Positions 41,326 to 54,200 of a stretch of 64,000 bases of DNA are shown piece by piece. Below the pieces are notes generated by a model. That model was not told where the DNA came from and ran no database searches. It saw only the letters and a program-made list of their open reading frames with translations. The DNA lies in assembly GCA_022822005.1 (NCBI GenBank), contig JAJECO010000044.1, positions 124,001 to 188,000 on the forward strand. The letters run 5' to 3'. The stretch is from Candidatus Poribacteria bacterium (GTDB taxonomy: Bacteria > Poribacteria > WGA-4E > PCPOR2b). Within the stretch, counting starts at the first letter, position 1. Each line of letters starts with the position of its first letter. A program made the translations under genes and the position numbers.

Positions 41326-44300
41326 ATGGGTATTCAAGGTATGACAAATTGGAAATTTACGGCGTTCCTTACTATCGCGTTGATGCTGGTCGCTGGCATG
41401 TTCAGTAGCACCGCTATGGCAGCAGCCAACGATGGGCATGGAACGATGACCGTTGCGGTAACTGGAGGTCCTAATTTTCAGGATGCAGCGGATTCCCTAC
41501 CCCAAATTCTGTTCGCCAACCAGACGGGGTATACAGTGACCTTTACCTACACAGCGACCGCCGACATGAACGGCGGGATGGTGCAGGTCCAGATCCCGGG
41601 CGACGATTGGAAACTGCCTAAGTCTGGCGTAACCGTTACCATTACCGGTGATAGCCAGATTTTGACAGCAGCTGCTAATACTGATGATCGATTGGTGTTC
41701 ACCGGTGCTGATGATAAGCTGACGTCGGTTGGTGTCAAGTTGGATGGTGATTGGAGTGATGGCGACGCGCTAACCATCGCATTCGAGAATGGAACCTCCG
41801 CTATTCCCCGTTCGCTGTATGTCCCCCCTACAGGTTATCCTTATCGGGAATATACATTCACAACCACAACGAAGGCAGATAAGGGCAATTTTAGACGTTT
41901 GCTCATCCCTGATGACGATCCAGATACACCCGCTGACGAGTCGGATGTAGATCCGCAACCGAAGATTCGCGTTGGTAATGTCGCGAGCGGTAGAGGCAAG
42001 ATTACATTTTCTACGACAGTCGCCCCTAAGACAGCAGTCTACCAAGGTGAGACGGATCGCACTATTCAGTTGACCTTCACCGCCGAGGGTCCGATGTATG
42101 ATGTGGGCGGCGCCACCCCCATTGGCAGCAATGTAGTGATTACGATTCCACAGGGACTCGGCTCAGTAGCGGACACATTCCCTGCGCCCATGGCACAAAC
42201 AACCAACGCGAGCGGGGACGAGTTCGTCTCTGTATCGCGCGTAACAGGCACCGTGCAGTTTGCGAATCCGAACCAGCGGATTATAGTTGATCCCACCAAC
42301 CGTAACCAGGTAACAATCGACATCACGCGGATGGAGTACAACGCGACAGTCACTGTTTCCTATAGGAAGGTTGATGTTGATCCTGGGCTAACTACCAACG
42401 CAGTCTTCAGTGCGACATCGATTTCAGGGACAGCGACTGGGGCGGCTGTTACTTTTGATCCAGCCGCAGACCATGTTCGGACAATAGCCGGTTCTGGGGC
42501 GATAAAACTTACGGACGGTTCGGACGATATTGTGCCGATGGATTCGAGGCAGAATCTCATCTTTACCTATACAGCGCATACCGCACTTACGAATGCTGAC
42601 TTGGTCATTACCCAGCCTGATGATGGTACATGGTCAGCTTTAACGCTTGTAATGGGTAGCGCGAATGCGCAAGCGGATAATTACGTTACCGTCAGCGGCG
42701 GGGGCGATGGCGTATTAACCCTGGCTGCTACTACCATTACTTTGACTGGGCTTGACCTTGCTAAAAATGGTTCGCTTACGGTGAGGATAAATCGAGCGGT
42801 GCTCGCAAGCACTGCCGATCCGCCCGTTGCTATTGTCGCTGGCGCGTATGGGTGGGCCACAACCCTCAATACTGTAGCTGTGACAGAACCTACGCTCTAC
42901 ATTGTGAACCCGAATGATGATGTTGAGTTTGACGTATTAAATGCGGCAGGTACCGCCGTTGATAACCTTCCACACTATCCCGCCGCGAGTGAGCGGAACC
43001 TATATTTTCAATTTGCACTTAGCACCCCCATTAAGGGTGGAGGCCTTCGATTTAACATCCCGAACGGTTGGAGGGGCCCCTCCCATACAGATGTAGCGAA
43101 TAAGGCGAGGGTGAAGTTGCTTGAACGCGACGCCGCTGGTGCCTTGGTCGACAGCGATACTGCTGATACCATCCCTGCTAACTTGGTTGATAAGTATGGT
43201 GCCGATGATAATGTTGTGGTCACAGCGTCAAGTACTCAGATCAGTGTTGCGATCAAGACGTTGAATGGCACGGCAGCTGCTCCTGTGAATGTCACGATCG
43301 TATACGGTAATGGCACCGGCGACATGCGAGGTATGGTGCAGCGCAACGCACAAGCCGATTTGGAGATTATCGGACGCTTTAGCACCGGCGTTACTGGTAC
43401 ATATTACCCCGCAGATTCACCCGTATTGATGCGGATTGGTAATGTCGAAGCTGGGTCCGGTGCTGCGATGATAACGCAACCGCCTAACCATAAAGTTGAG
43501 GCTGGTAGTGACAAGAATACGATTCGGATTGTCTACAGTGCAGCCGGAACGATGAACGGTGGTCGCGTGCGCTTGAGTACCCCCGCCGAGTGGGGTAACT
43601 TGGATGAGAGAGCTGGGGAAAAGAACCATATTCAGGTGGTTGCTTCAACGAATATGGTCAACCAAGACGCAATCCGTTACGGAGCTCACAACGTTTTGGT
43701 CCCTCTCATGACAGCTGGCTATACCAATACGGTCACATTTGTGCTTAGTAATGTGAAAGCACAGCCAAAGATTGGTCTCGCTCAATTCACGGTTGAGTCC
43801 GCTGGCGGTCCCAGTGACGGTCTAGTACGGCTCATGGGTGAACCGCTGCCGAAGGATGGTGACGATAATATAACCGATCCTTACATGTTGCTGGGGAAGG
43901 TCTACGTGCCTCATATTGCTCTTGAGGATGGTGGTGGTAACCAAGCTGCAGTTACGGCTGCTACAGGTCAGCTTAGACTTGAAGTGGTCGCCGGAGCGGG
44001 CGGCACAGGCGAGGCAGAGCTTCTCGAAATCGTTCGGACCGATTCGGGACTTCGGAATTACCCGAATGAAGAGGCTGAAGAGGGTGATCCCGCATTCGTA
44101 TCGGATCGGCGGATCCATGCCGGTGACAAGGAGATCTACCTCGTGTTTAGGTACACGCCGGTTGAAACCATTGAGGATGGCGCGCTGAGGTTCACCGTCC
44201 CATCCGATTGGAGTAAACCGCAAGAGGATAGTTCAAATGTGCTCGGTTATACTGAAATCTCGAGTTCGGCATCTCTTGGGGCATACGATTTTGCAGGTCA

Positions 44301-47300
44301 TATGATCACTATACCGATTGGCAGTATTGTCGGTGGTGAAAACATTGAGATTCATTACGGTGTAGGCAGCCTCGGTGCCACAGCGCCCACAGAGATGAAG
44401 GAAGTGAGTGGATTCAACTTTGAGGTGAAGGGGACATCGGGGGGATTTGAGAGCATCGGTATCAAGGAACCGGTAGAGGTCCTGTCTCAGGCAAGCGGCA
44501 GGGGTTCGGCTTCTGTTGAATCAATGAACGCCACCGCCGGTGCACCTGACGGTTCTATCACAATCACCTACACGTCGGAAGGTCAAATCGCAAACGGACG
44601 GATAAAACTGACCGTTGACGCAAAGTTGACCGGTGATCCCGATGGCGACGGTACGGCTGACGGTGTGATGAGCACCAGTGGCATTGCCCATTCTTCAGGC
44701 AGCGCAATGTATGGTGGCGATATGAGTGCCGCTGACTTGGAGACGTATGGAATCACCAAGGACGATATCCTTGTCAGTGGTGTCGATATGGCTGCCGAGG
44801 GCGAGTTCACCTTTAAATACGAAGGGATGATGCCGGAAGCAGCGGGCGATCTCTCATTCACCGTCGCACTTGACGGCGGCGAAGGTCCCCTTGATGCAGA
44901 AGGTATGGCAGAACTCGTAGAGGTTGACGGTTCTCCATTGACTGTTACCATTGGACAGGCGGCAGCCGGTTCCGGTATGGTTTCGATAGCCCCGATGACC
45001 AGTATTGCAGCCAGTTCAGAGGACAACGAAATCACTGTCACCTACACGGCGATCGGTGAGATCGGCGAAGGTAAGACAATCACCGTTACCGTTCCCGATG
45101 GTTGGTCACCTCCTCTCAACGAGGCAGCAGCCGACGAGAAGATGGGAACCTTCACCGCTGTACACGCGGACAAGGTGGCTGAAGACGATGCAGATGGTCT
45201 GCCTGACGGAGGCATTATTGTGACTGCAAGCACTATGAAAGCGGACGGCGCAGCTACAGACGCGGCTCCGATGATTATGGTCGCTACAGTTCCATCGGGT
45301 CAGATGATAAAAGCGGGTGATACGGTTACATTCACCTACTCCAATGCCACCGCAACGAGTATGCTGGGCGAATCCCAATTCGTAACGACCTATGATGATA
45401 TGGAGGTCGCAGGTGACGATACAATCCTCGTTGTATCTCCTAACCCCGCGACCACGCTCATGGTCACAAGCAATGCAATGACTGATGGTGGTAAGTTCTA
45501 CGACAAGCTTACCGTTACCGTTATGTTGCAAGATGATGACGGCGAAGAGGCAACGAGAGACGCCGCTGTAACCGTAATGTTAGACGATGGTGAAGGCGAT
45601 GATGATGCGGGTGGTACGTTTGAGCCAGCGTCAATCAGTATCGCCGTTGGTGCTACCGAAGGAGAAAGCACCTATACCCCCGCAGATGCAGGTGATATAA
45701 CCATCACAGCAAAAGCGGACCTTGATGGTGATGGAACAGACGAAACTGGCAGTATAATGGTTACGGCTGACACCATGACCCCAACGATTGATAGCGAATC
45801 TATCTCCGTTGCACCGTCGATCGCAAAAACGGATACGGCGGTAACCGTCTCGGCGATGGCAACGCCGAATCGAGCAGATGGCACAGTCCTCTTCTCAGTC
45901 AGTAACGGTGTTGTCACCGATGGGGTGATGAAAGAAGATGAGGCTGGCTCCTATACCGGCTCATTTACGGTTACATCACTACACGCTAATGATGTACACG
46001 ACGTCACTGTGCGTATTGATGGCACGACGCCTCCAGTAACAGTAACTGTTGAAGATGCGTTGACCATCGACACTATGGTACCGTCCGTAACCGCTTCAGA
46101 TGTTGAAGAGGTGGTTGGCAACGGGGCTACAGTTACCATCTCCGCTGTGGTGACAGATAACAACGCGGGCTTCACCGTTACGGCGAATCTTGCTATGCTG
46201 GATACCGAAGCAGATCCGGCTGTGGTGACGTTGATGCACGATGGCGTTGCTGATAGCAATACATACACCTATGAGCATACTATCAGCGCGGATAACGAAG
46301 CCGCAAACGATACGCATGCAGTCACCGTTACCGCGACCGACATCGCTGGTAATGAGACAACCGATGACGCAATGGTCACGTTGCAGAACTCGTTGTTCTT
46401 CACCTCAATGCTGGAGGGCGGTACAGTCTCCCTGATCCACGTGCCGTTGGCTGAGGAAGGGCTTGACACCGTTGCTGATCTTAAGGCAAAGCTTGGTGGA
46501 GACGCGAATATCAGTCTCCTCGCCGGCGTCTTCGGTGGGGGTTGGGATTTCGCGGGTGATGATGTAGCAATCACCGCAGACCTCGGTCTCCTCGTGAACC
46601 TGCGTGAAGATACAACGGTAACCTTTGAAGGTCGTCCGTGGGGCGAAGGTTCCTCGATGATTGACCTGACGAGTGGTCTGAATCTCGTCGGTGTGCCTCT
46701 CGACGCCGCTGACATCGACACAGTCAGCGACATCTCGGGTCTCTCCGATGCTATTACAGGGATCATCGCCTTATCTGAAGGTGAATACCGGTTGGTCGCA
46801 GCCGCTGGCGATCCCGGCGATGATGCGGTCGCAGGTGATGTGGCATATCTCGTAACTGCATCCGACGATGCGTCCATACCTGTCATGGGTGACGGGTGGA
46901 GCAACGAGGTTGAAGCCGGCGCAGCACCGATCGCGATGGCTGGATACAAGGTGGATAACCAGACGCCAGCACTTGCTGTCTACGGTTCTGTTGTTGATGA
47001 AGTCACCGGACTCGCAAAAGAAGGGTTCCGTGTCAAGGTGAAGAACCTGTCAACCAAAGCCGCGCTCAGTGAGATCACTTCCACTGAAACCGCCGACGGA
47101 TACGACATGATCTTTGTTGACTTGACTGACGCTCACGCAGCCCGCGTTGGTGATGTCTTAGAGATTTCCGCCGATTCGCCGGATCCGCTCATCGGTATCA
47201 AACCGGTGCGTCATATCGTTACTGTGGATGATGTGAAGGACAGCCGTATCACGCTGGAAGACCTCATCGCGTATGAGATTCCGGCAGAGACGGAACTGCT

Positions 47301-47577
47301 TCGCAACTATCCGAACCCGTTCAACCCGGAAACTTGGATTCCGTATCATCTGTCAGAGGATGCGAATGTATCCTTGACCATCTATGATGTGAATGGTGCG
47401 CTGGTCCGTGACATCGATGTGGGCTATCAGACCGCAGCGAAGTACGACACCAGAAGCAAAGCCATCTACTGGGATGGTCGGAACCTATTCGGTGAGCAGG
47501 TTGCAAGCGGTATCTACTTCTACAGCCTGAGTGCAGGTGACTTCTCAGCGACCCGTAAGATGGTCATCCTGAAGTAA
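41326..47577 (+). CDS. Giant secreted beta-sandwich protein with C-terminal T9SS-like sorting domain
   Basis: 2083-aa surface protein. Start ATG 41326, GGAGG 11 nt before it; signal peptide MGIQGMTNWKFTAFLTIALM with cleavage near AMA-AAN. The body is a series of about 130-residue beta-sandwich repeats, each opening GSG or SGRG and containing an xITVTYTAxG strand and a VPDGW/IPNGW strand (for example 41970, 43440, 44490, 44950), later Ig-like modules, then a region with LNLVGVPLDAAD. The last 97 residues (RNYPNPFNPETWIPYHL ... GIYFYSLSAGDFSATRKMVI) are a FlgD-Ig-like sorting domain of the type linked to Por/type IX-like secretion. Acidic, Thr/Val/Asp-rich, Cys-poor. Probably a cell-surface or S-layer-like adhesin. 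Confidence 0.88.
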   Translation: MGIQGMTNWKFTAFLTIALMLVAGMFSSTAMAAANDGHGTMTVAVTGGPNFQDAADSLPQILFANQTGYTVTFTYTATADMNGGMVQVQIPGDDWKLPKSGVTVTITGDSQILTAAANTDDRLVFTGADDKLTSVGVKLDGDWSDGDALTIAFENGTSAIPRSLYVPPTGYPYREYTFTTTTKADKGNFRRLLIPDDDPDTPADESDVDPQPKIRVGNVASGRGKITFSTTVAPKTAVYQGETDRTIQLTFTAEGPMYDVGGATPIGSNVVITIPQGLGSVADTFPAPMAQTTNASGDEFVSVSRVTGTVQFANPNQRIIVDPTNRNQVTIDITRMEYNATVTVSYRKVDVDPGLTTNAVFSATSISGTATGAAVTFDPAADHVRTIAGSGAIKLTDGSDDIVPMDSRQNLIFTYTAHTALTNADLVITQPDDGTWSALTLVMGSANAQADNYVTVSGGGDGVLTLAATTITLTGLDLAKNGSLTVRINRAVLASTADPPVAIVAGAYGWATTLNTVAVTEPTLYIVNPNDDVEFDVLNAAGTAVDNLPHYPAASERNLYFQFALSTPIKGGGLRFNIPNGWRGPSHTDVANKARVKLLERDAAGALVDSDTADTIPANLVDKYGADDNVVVTASSTQISVAIKTLNGTAAAPVNVTIVYGNGTGDMRGMVQRNAQADLEIIGRFSTGVTGTYYPADSPVLMRIGNVEAGSGAAMITQPPNHKVEAGSDKNTIRIVYSAAGTMNGGRVRLSTPAEWGNLDERAGEKNHIQVVASTNMVNQDAIRYGAHNVLVPLMTAGYTNTVTFVLSNVKAQPKIGLAQFTVESAGGPSDGLVRLMGEPLPKDGDDNITDPYMLLGKVYVPHIALEDGGGNQAAVTAATGQLRLEVVAGAGGTGEAELLEIVRTDSGLRNYPNEEAEEGDPAFVSDRRIHAGDKEIYLVFRYTPVETIEDGALRFTVPSDWSKPQEDSSNVLGYTEISSSASLGAYDFAGHMITIPIGSIVGGENIEIHYGVGSLGATAPTEMKEVSGFNFEVKGTSGGFESIGIKEPVEVLSQASGRGSASVESMNATAGAPDGSITITYTSEGQIANGRIKLTVDAKLTGDPDGDGTADGVMSTSGIAHSSGSAMYGGDMSAADLETYGITKDDILVSGVDMAAEGEFTFKYEGMMPEAAGDLSFTVALDGGEGPLDAEGMAELVEVDGSPLTVTIGQAAAGSGMVSIAPMTSIAASSEDNEITVTYTAIGEIGEGKTITVTVPDGWSPPLNEAAADEKMGTFTAVHADKVAEDDADGLPDGGIIVTASTMKADGAATDAAPMIMVATVPSGQMIKAGDTVTFTYSNATATSMLGESQFVTTYDDMEVAGDDTILVVSPNPATTLMVTSNAMTDGGKFYDKLTVTVMLQDDDGEEATRDAAVTVMLDDGEGDDDAGGTFEPASISIAVGATEGESTYTPADAGDITITAKADLDGDGTDETGSIMVTADTMTPTIDSESISVAPSIAKTDTAVTVSAMATPNRADGTVLFSVSNGVVTDGVMKEDEAGSYTGSFTVTSLHANDVHDVTVRIDGTTPPVTVTVEDALTIDTMVPSVTASDVEEVVGNGATVTISAVVTDNNAGFTVTANLAMLDTEADPAVVTLMHDGVADSNTYTYEHTISADNEAANDTHAVTVTATDIAGNETTDDAMVTLQNSLFFTSMLEGGTVSLIHVPLAEEGLDTVADLKAKLGGDANISLLAGVFGGGWDFAGDDVAITADLGLLVNLREDTTVTFEGRPWGEGSSMIDLTSGLNLVGVPLDAADIDTVSDISGLSDAITGIIALSEGEYRLVAAAGDPGDDAVAGDVAYLVTASDDASIPVMGDGWSNEVEAGAAPIAMAGYKVDNQTPALAVYGSVVDEVTGLAKEGFRVKVKNLSTKAALSEITSTETADGYDMIFVDLTDAHAARVGDVLEISADSPDPLIGIKPVRHIVTVDDVKDSRITLEDLIAYEIPAETELLRNYPNPFNPETWIPYHLSEDANVSLTIYDVNGALVRDIDVGYQTAAKYDTRSKAIYWDGRNLFGEQVASGIYFYSLSAGDFSATRKMVILK

Positions 47578-47591
47578 CCTAACAGTATAGC

Positions 47592-47648
47592 GTCGAGGGG
47601 TGATGCCTCTCCTACGAAATTATCTGTAGGAAAGGCATCACCTCCGAC
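47592..47648 (+). repeat. Long R4-type hairpin after giant gene
   Basis: Left arm 47592-47615 (GTCGAGGGGTGATGCCTC then TCCTAC), right arm 47626-47648, almost fully complementary over about 23 bp. It sits 15 bp after the stop codon and just ahead of a canonical terminator, and may protect the 3' end of the mRNA. Confidence 0.6.
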
Positions 47649-47654
47649 ATAGAT

Positions 47655-47702
47655 ATAGCTGTTGGATGCTTCACACGCTGGGGCATTCGACAGCTATTTT
47701 TT
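47655..47702 (+). terminator. Rho-independent terminator of first giant gene
   Basis: Stem ATAGCTGTTGGATGC (47655-47669) with GCATTCGACAGCTAT (47683-47697), 15 pairs including two G-U, loop 13 nt, followed by TTTTTT (47697-47702). Confidence 0.85.
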
Positions 47703-48257
47703 GTGTAAAGTAGTAGGCATTCTCCCAATGCCGCAACACCGTAACATTCGTAGGGAACGCAGATCTGCGTTCCCTACACCCTTAACCGCAAGACCTGTGG
47801 ATTTGTCAATCCACAGGGAGCGTTTGGGCGTTGCATCAGGTTCGTAGTAGCGCAATTCATTGCGCGTCTGGGCGAGTCAATCTCGCCGCTACGACACCCT
47901 TAACCGCTCGGTTTGGATTGACAAATCCAAACGCTTTTTCGACAAGACCTGTGGATTTGTCAATCCACAGAGAGCATTTGGGGATGTGGATTTGTCAATC
48001 CACAGTGAGCATCTGGAGATGTGGATTTTCCAATCCACATGGAGCATCTCGGTTCTAATTACGCATTACGCACTATTCCTTAATAAATGGTTTCATATAT
48101 TAGCTTATCCATTAACACATGTTGGCACCTTGAGAAAAAAACGGGGGACCTCCCAAAAAAATTGGAGTATGCCCCAAAACGGACAGAAACCGAGTTTTCT
48201 CACAAACTCGGTTTCTCTAATTAAATCATACTGATGGGAACCCTCAGGAGGATAGAT
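47703..48257. repeat. R1-hairpin array, R5 and spacer before second giant gene
   Basis: Four GTGGATTTGTCAATCCAC-type hairpins (47795-47816, 47949-47970, 47986-48003, 48021-48038 with TTTTCC centre) plus GTTTGGATT..AATCCAAAC at 47911-47932, spaced by GAGCATTTGG/GAGCATCTGG phrases; an inverted R5 at about 47846-47870. R10-like ACGCATTACGCAC near 48060. No gene. AACCGAGTTTTCTCACAAACTC-type inverted repeat near 48190-48220 may be a further stem-loop. Confidence 0.65.
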
Positions 48258-51200
48258 ATGAGTAGCAAGAAGTTCGTATATTTACTTATAGCGGTAGCGC
48301 TTGTCTGCGGTTTCATTATGGGTGACACCGCCCACGGACAGTCTACCGGTAGTTTAGCTTTTGGTGGAAGCGTCTTAGATGCCGATGACAACGCTGTTCC
48401 CGGATATACAATATCAGCGGAGTTTGTCCCCGCCAGGACCGGCTTTCAGATCCTTCCCGTGTCGCGTCCTGATGGTAGCTATAACCTCGCTATCTTGGGC
48501 TTTACTATCGGCGGTCCCCCGCCTAAGATAAATGTCGGGGATGTCATAAAAATAACGGCGACCCATGCCGATGGCAGCACGGCGAGTGTCACACATACGG
48601 TAACGGCTGCAGATGTAGCCAGTAGCCAGGTCAAAGACCTTAATATTGTTCTTTCAGGGCTTACCGTTGAAGCCAGTCCGCCCTCAATCCCCGCCCACGA
48701 CACCAATACATCGACGATAACGGTAACGGTTCTGGAAAGCGGCGAGGGGGTCACCGGCGATACAATCAGGCTTTCAGCGCCAGCGGATAAAGGAACCGTG
48801 GACGCTACCGCTACAGAGGTCGGAGATGGCGTCTACACCGCGACCTATACCGCACCGTCCCTCGTCCTTATCGCTGCCGAATCCGTCGACATCGCCGTGA
48901 GTTCAGCGACAACCGGGCTCAAGAAAAGTGTATCAATCCTGTTGACACCGGTGCCGACCACCGTTTCGCTTGCACTTGGCAAGAATAGTTTCATGGCGGA
49001 TACACCCGAAACGACAACTGTCACCGTCACCGTTAATCGAATTGATCCTGTTACAGATGAGGTCGTCACACTCAGCCTCAACCCTGCATCCCCTGAAGGC
49101 GGGTCCGTGAGCGCCGTGACCAGCAACGAGGACGGCACCTACAGCGCGACCTACACCTCCGGCAGCACCGCTGGGAATGTTACCCTCACCGCGACGGCAA
49201 CCAAAGCACTCACTACGGACTCGGCAGCCATCACGGTGAACGCCGGGCCGCCCGCTAACGTTGATGTTACCGCAGCCCCAACCATCGTCACGAGTCTTGG
49301 GAGCGCGACCATCACCGCGATGGTCACCGATAGCAACGGCAACGCCGCCGGTGGGGAATTGACCGCTGAAACAACGAGCGGTGGAACCGTTGGCGAGTTT
49401 ACCTCAACTGTCTTCGGCACCTACACCGCAACCTATACCGCCCCCGAACTCGATGTCGAATCGACCGAAACAATAATGGAAACGATAACGGTCTCAACGG
49501 GAGATGTCTCCGGGTCCACCACGATCGAGCTGCTACCTGAAGATCCGATAGATGTCACTATCTTGACTGTTGAAGGGATAGTCTACAAAGAGGATGGCGA
49601 AATCACCGCAGATGAAGGAACCGAAGTGACCGTCACCGTCGCTGGAACTCCGAGGACAACTACCACCGATGCGAACGGTTATATGGTGTTGTTCATCGGT
49701 GATTTGATCTCGCCTGTTGCGACCACCGGCAACGAGGTCTCCATTGCTGTTGGGGACGCCACCGTGGTTGGCCTAACTGTCAACGGCACCGCACGAACTG
49801 GATCCAGCTTCCGTCTGGTCAATGACATCCTCGAAAAAGTGGCAGCGGGCGATCCGATCGTGGTCGATGTGACGACGGACATCGTTATTCCGCCCCGCTC
49901 TGTCAGCTCCCTGGTTGTAGAGGGGATGGCCTATAAAGAGGACCGTATCACCCCCGCGGGCAGCGGTCTTCAGGTTGTCGTCACCGTCGGTGAAAATACA
50001 CAGACTGTCCAGACCGAGGTAAACGGGTCTTATCAGGCACTGTTCATCGCCGATTTAATCACGACTGTTGCGACCACCGGCGACCCGATTTCAGTCGAGG
50101 TAAGCGATGCTCGTGTGCGTGGCACAAATCCGCCACCGCCAGAGGAGGCGACCCTCAGCAATAAAGAGCTCGGCACAACCGGTTCCACGACAGTTATCCG
50201 GAATGTGTACACAGATATAAAACTCACCACAAGTATCCTCGCCGTAGGCGGCACGGTCTACCTCAAAAATGGCGATACTGATAGTATCGCAGCGGCAAAA
50301 CATCTGAGAGAAACCGAACTGACCGTCGTTGCGACCAATACCACCCGTAACATTGAGATGACCGGATCCGTCGATGACGAAGGTCAATATGAGCTCCTCT
50401 TCGTCGGTCCAAACCTCTCCACCGTTGCAGAGACGGACGATGAAATCGTCGTCGAGGTGCAGAACGATGCGGGCGTCGGTGTTGGAAGTAGCTCCCATAT
50501 TGTTACTATAGCTAACATTAATGAGACGCGGGCGGACATTGATGTTGACACAACTGTACCCGCCAGAGTGTTGGCGCTCCATGTTGAAGGGGATGTCGTT
50601 GAGTTAGATGGCAGCTCCGCTGGTCCCGGCGTTGAGGTCACACTCATGATCGTGATGAACGGGAGCTCCATAGAAGCAGATGTCGTCACAGATGCCGCAG
50701 GCCGCTATAGACATCTCTTCGCCGCTGTCAGTCCAGAAGCGCCAGCCGCGCGCACCGACGATATACTGAGAGTGCAGGTGTTACGGGTGGCTAACGGATA
50801 CTTCGGCTATAGGGAAATGGAGTTGCGAACCGACGAGATCGTGTACGAGAATCAGCCGCTGATCGTTATGCCGCCGATTCAACTGATTCCTCCCACCTTG
50901 CGGTTGGGCGGTCTTTCGATCAATACCAGCCACGCAGACCAGTATTACGGCTATCTCAGTCTGGAGGCGATTAAAAAGAATCCTGAGCTGCTTCAGCTGA
51001 TCCCCTCCGGTATCCTACATATCGATCTGGCACAGAATCTACTGGGATCGCTGCCGGCAGGGTTCAACCCAGCCCCCGAACCGACCGCTGATATCACGAA
51101 GATGTACGAAATTGATTCGGAGAACTTCGGCAACGGGCTTACCCCAAGACCCGCATGGCACGTCTTGGCAGGGAGCAGCCCGGCAGATTCGGGTCGATGG

Positions 51201-54200
51201 CTCAATGGGAATCAACTCAATCTCTATGTTGTCACCGGTCCCATTCCGAGTGTCCAGAGTGTGACCTTCACCCTCACCGGACCGGGGGGCGGGACGATGG
51301 AAGCCGAGCCTGTCGCCGCTGATGGCTATACCCACAACTTCCAACTGGAAGAAGAGCGAGCAATCCTCTTCCTTCCGTCATGGCCCAGCTTGAACGCGAA
51401 TGCGCCGATCTTCTCAGGCGTTACCTTGATGATTGATGGTCAGGCGCCGATGCCGATGACCTCCACGGTAGTTGGGGACGAGGTGGTATGGGAAGCACCA
51501 ACCACGCTGACTGCTGGTGCTACGGTCGCTTACCACTATCAAGTGACGCTGGCACAGCCGTATGAACTGGACGACGGAACCGTGGTGTCCAGTTGGCCCA
51601 TGCCCGATCCACGGAACCTACAGGTCGAAAACCGAGGCATCGTTGAAACGCTGCTCGCACCAGATGTGCCAGAACTCAAGGAGATTGTTACAACAACGGA
51701 TCTTAAGTTGCGGTCCGTGTTCGACGTGCCAGCTCCGGGCGCGAATGAATCCCTCTGGGTCGCCACATTTGATTTCGACGCCGGCGCGGATGGCGCGTAT
51801 AGTGTGGATACGGTTGTCCAATATGAAGGTGGACTCGTACGAAATATTCCCAATCAGATGTTTACCCTTGATCGGGCAGCACCGGCCGCCGGCATCACCG
51901 CAGCGATCGGTGAGAGTGCCGGACTGTATCAGCGTGCCGATGGTTCCTATGTCACCGCAGCGCATACAGATGCCGGAACCTTAAACCTCATGACGATGCC
52001 GATGGATGTACCGTCGGAGTCAGCCGCTTATCTATACCAGATTATCGAACTGGACGCTGAAGGCAATCCGGGGAATCAGGTGTGGAATCCAATAACGGTG
52101 ACAGGCGAAATGCTACCGCTCACCTATATGGACCCCCATCAGGTACAGATCCCGATTGGCGATGTGGGGAACTACGGTATTCGTGCTGTCGGTGTTGACA
52201 GTATCTTAAATATCGCTTCCAACACAATGCCGAGGATGGTGGATATCGTGCCTCCCGATCCCGATGTCGCTGAGCTGACCCTCGTTCACGCCGATTTTAT
52301 TAAGGACGGTGTCTTTGGCAGGGAACAGAGTGTTTCCGATGGCGTGACTATCTTCTCAGATCTGAGTCCCGTCACCCTAACCTTCGGGATGGCCGCGACC
52401 GATCATCCGCTCACGTCAGTTGTCGTTGACTTCCAGATCGACGGCGAAGGCGATTGGAAACAGATCGCAATGCTAACCGGGGATGCCCTCGCTGCCGCAA
52501 AGGCTGGGTTTGAGGTCACTTGGGATCGGACGGACGATTTCGCGGCTCTGCTCGATATGAGAGGGACGGCGACGGTTCGTGTCACTGTGGCAAACGCTTT
52601 GGATATTGAGGACGAGTCAACCGCAACGCTTGAAGTTGTTCCTCCCGCTTTACTGTTGGGTGGGCTTTCCTTAGATACCAGCTATGCAGAGACTCATGCA
52701 GACGCGTGGAACAGTATGCTGGAGTTGGATCTAACCGGACTTCTCGCCAATATGCTGCAAACAGATCCATATAGCTTAATCTCCCCGAGTCTGCTACCTA
52801 TCGGTTTAGCGTTCATTGGCATATTGGGAGAGATTGACATTGAATTGCCAGCGGGGTTTGAACCCGATAACGAACAGATTCATCAGGAAAACTTTGGTAA
52901 TGCTATCACACCGAGACCGATATGGTATCCCTTAGCATCGCAAATGCGGGATCCCGGTCGATGGATTAATGGCAATCAACTGCACCTCTACACGTTGGCG
53001 GGTCCAACCGCAGAAAGCGTGACGTTCAGCATCACAGGAGCGGGGTCCGCTATGGCAGAGGCCACAAAGGTGGAGGCAGATGGTTCCTTTATGTATACTT
53101 TCCAACTTGAGGAGGAATTGTTAGCAATCTTCGCGGGGAGTATGCCAGCATTTGAATCCGTTACCCTGATGATTGACCACCATGCACCGACCGCTATGGA
53201 ACTCGGCGATGGAGGCGTATGGTCAGCCGAAGTACCGTTGACCCCCGATTCCACAGTCTCTTACTACTACATCGTTAAGCTCGCCCAACCGTATCAAGAT
53301 CCACTCATGGGCAGGCCGATACAGGTGTTCCCACTGCCTGACCCACGCAACCTACAGGTCAGAGAGGGGAGTATCCATGCCCTGATGAAATTCCTCATTG
53401 AAGGATTTGACTCGCTTCCGACGCTGGATTCAGGGGTCAGGTCCAGGTTTGCAGTGCCGGCAGTGGACACAGGTTCACAGTCCCTATGGGTCGGTAAGCT
53501 GGATTTGACTGCTGACGGTATGCATCAGGTGAACGTCGCTGTCCAATATAGCGGCGGTTCTACAGATGAACTTACCGGCAAGATGCTCAACGTGGATCGG
53601 ACGGCACCGACAGCCGATACTATGGTCGATGCCGACGCACCCGGTGAGAACATCGGTATGTATCTGCGCGCAGCAGATGGGCAGTATGTCGCAACCGCGC
53701 TCCCGAACCCAGGGGCGGCGAGCTTAGACGTCACAGCAGTTCCAATAGATGATTCAGACCTTGAGGTCTATCTGTACCAGATGGCTCGGTTAGATGACGC
53801 AGGTTATCCGGGGACGTGGAATCCAATCCTAACCCTCGATCTGCTGGGGGGAGACCTCACGCAACTGTTGATGAATCCAGCGGGTATCTTGCCGCTGACC
53901 TCCATGCCGCCGCATCATGTTCAGATGCTCGTTCGCAGTGAGGCTGGAAGTATGTTGGATTACGGTGCATACGGTCTCCGTGTCGTCGGTGTCGATAATA
54001 TCTTAAATGCTGATTCGAGCAGAGGTCCCGGTGTCGTATTGAATCTCGTTCCACCAGACCCGGATATCGCAGAGGTCACCTATGTGACATCAGACTTCGA
54101 TGGGAACAATGTAATCGAGGGACTCGAAATGCAGTCCGCAGCCGGAGATATTGTCGTCTACTCTGAGTCGCTTGTAACGCTCACCGTTGAGGTGAAGGAG

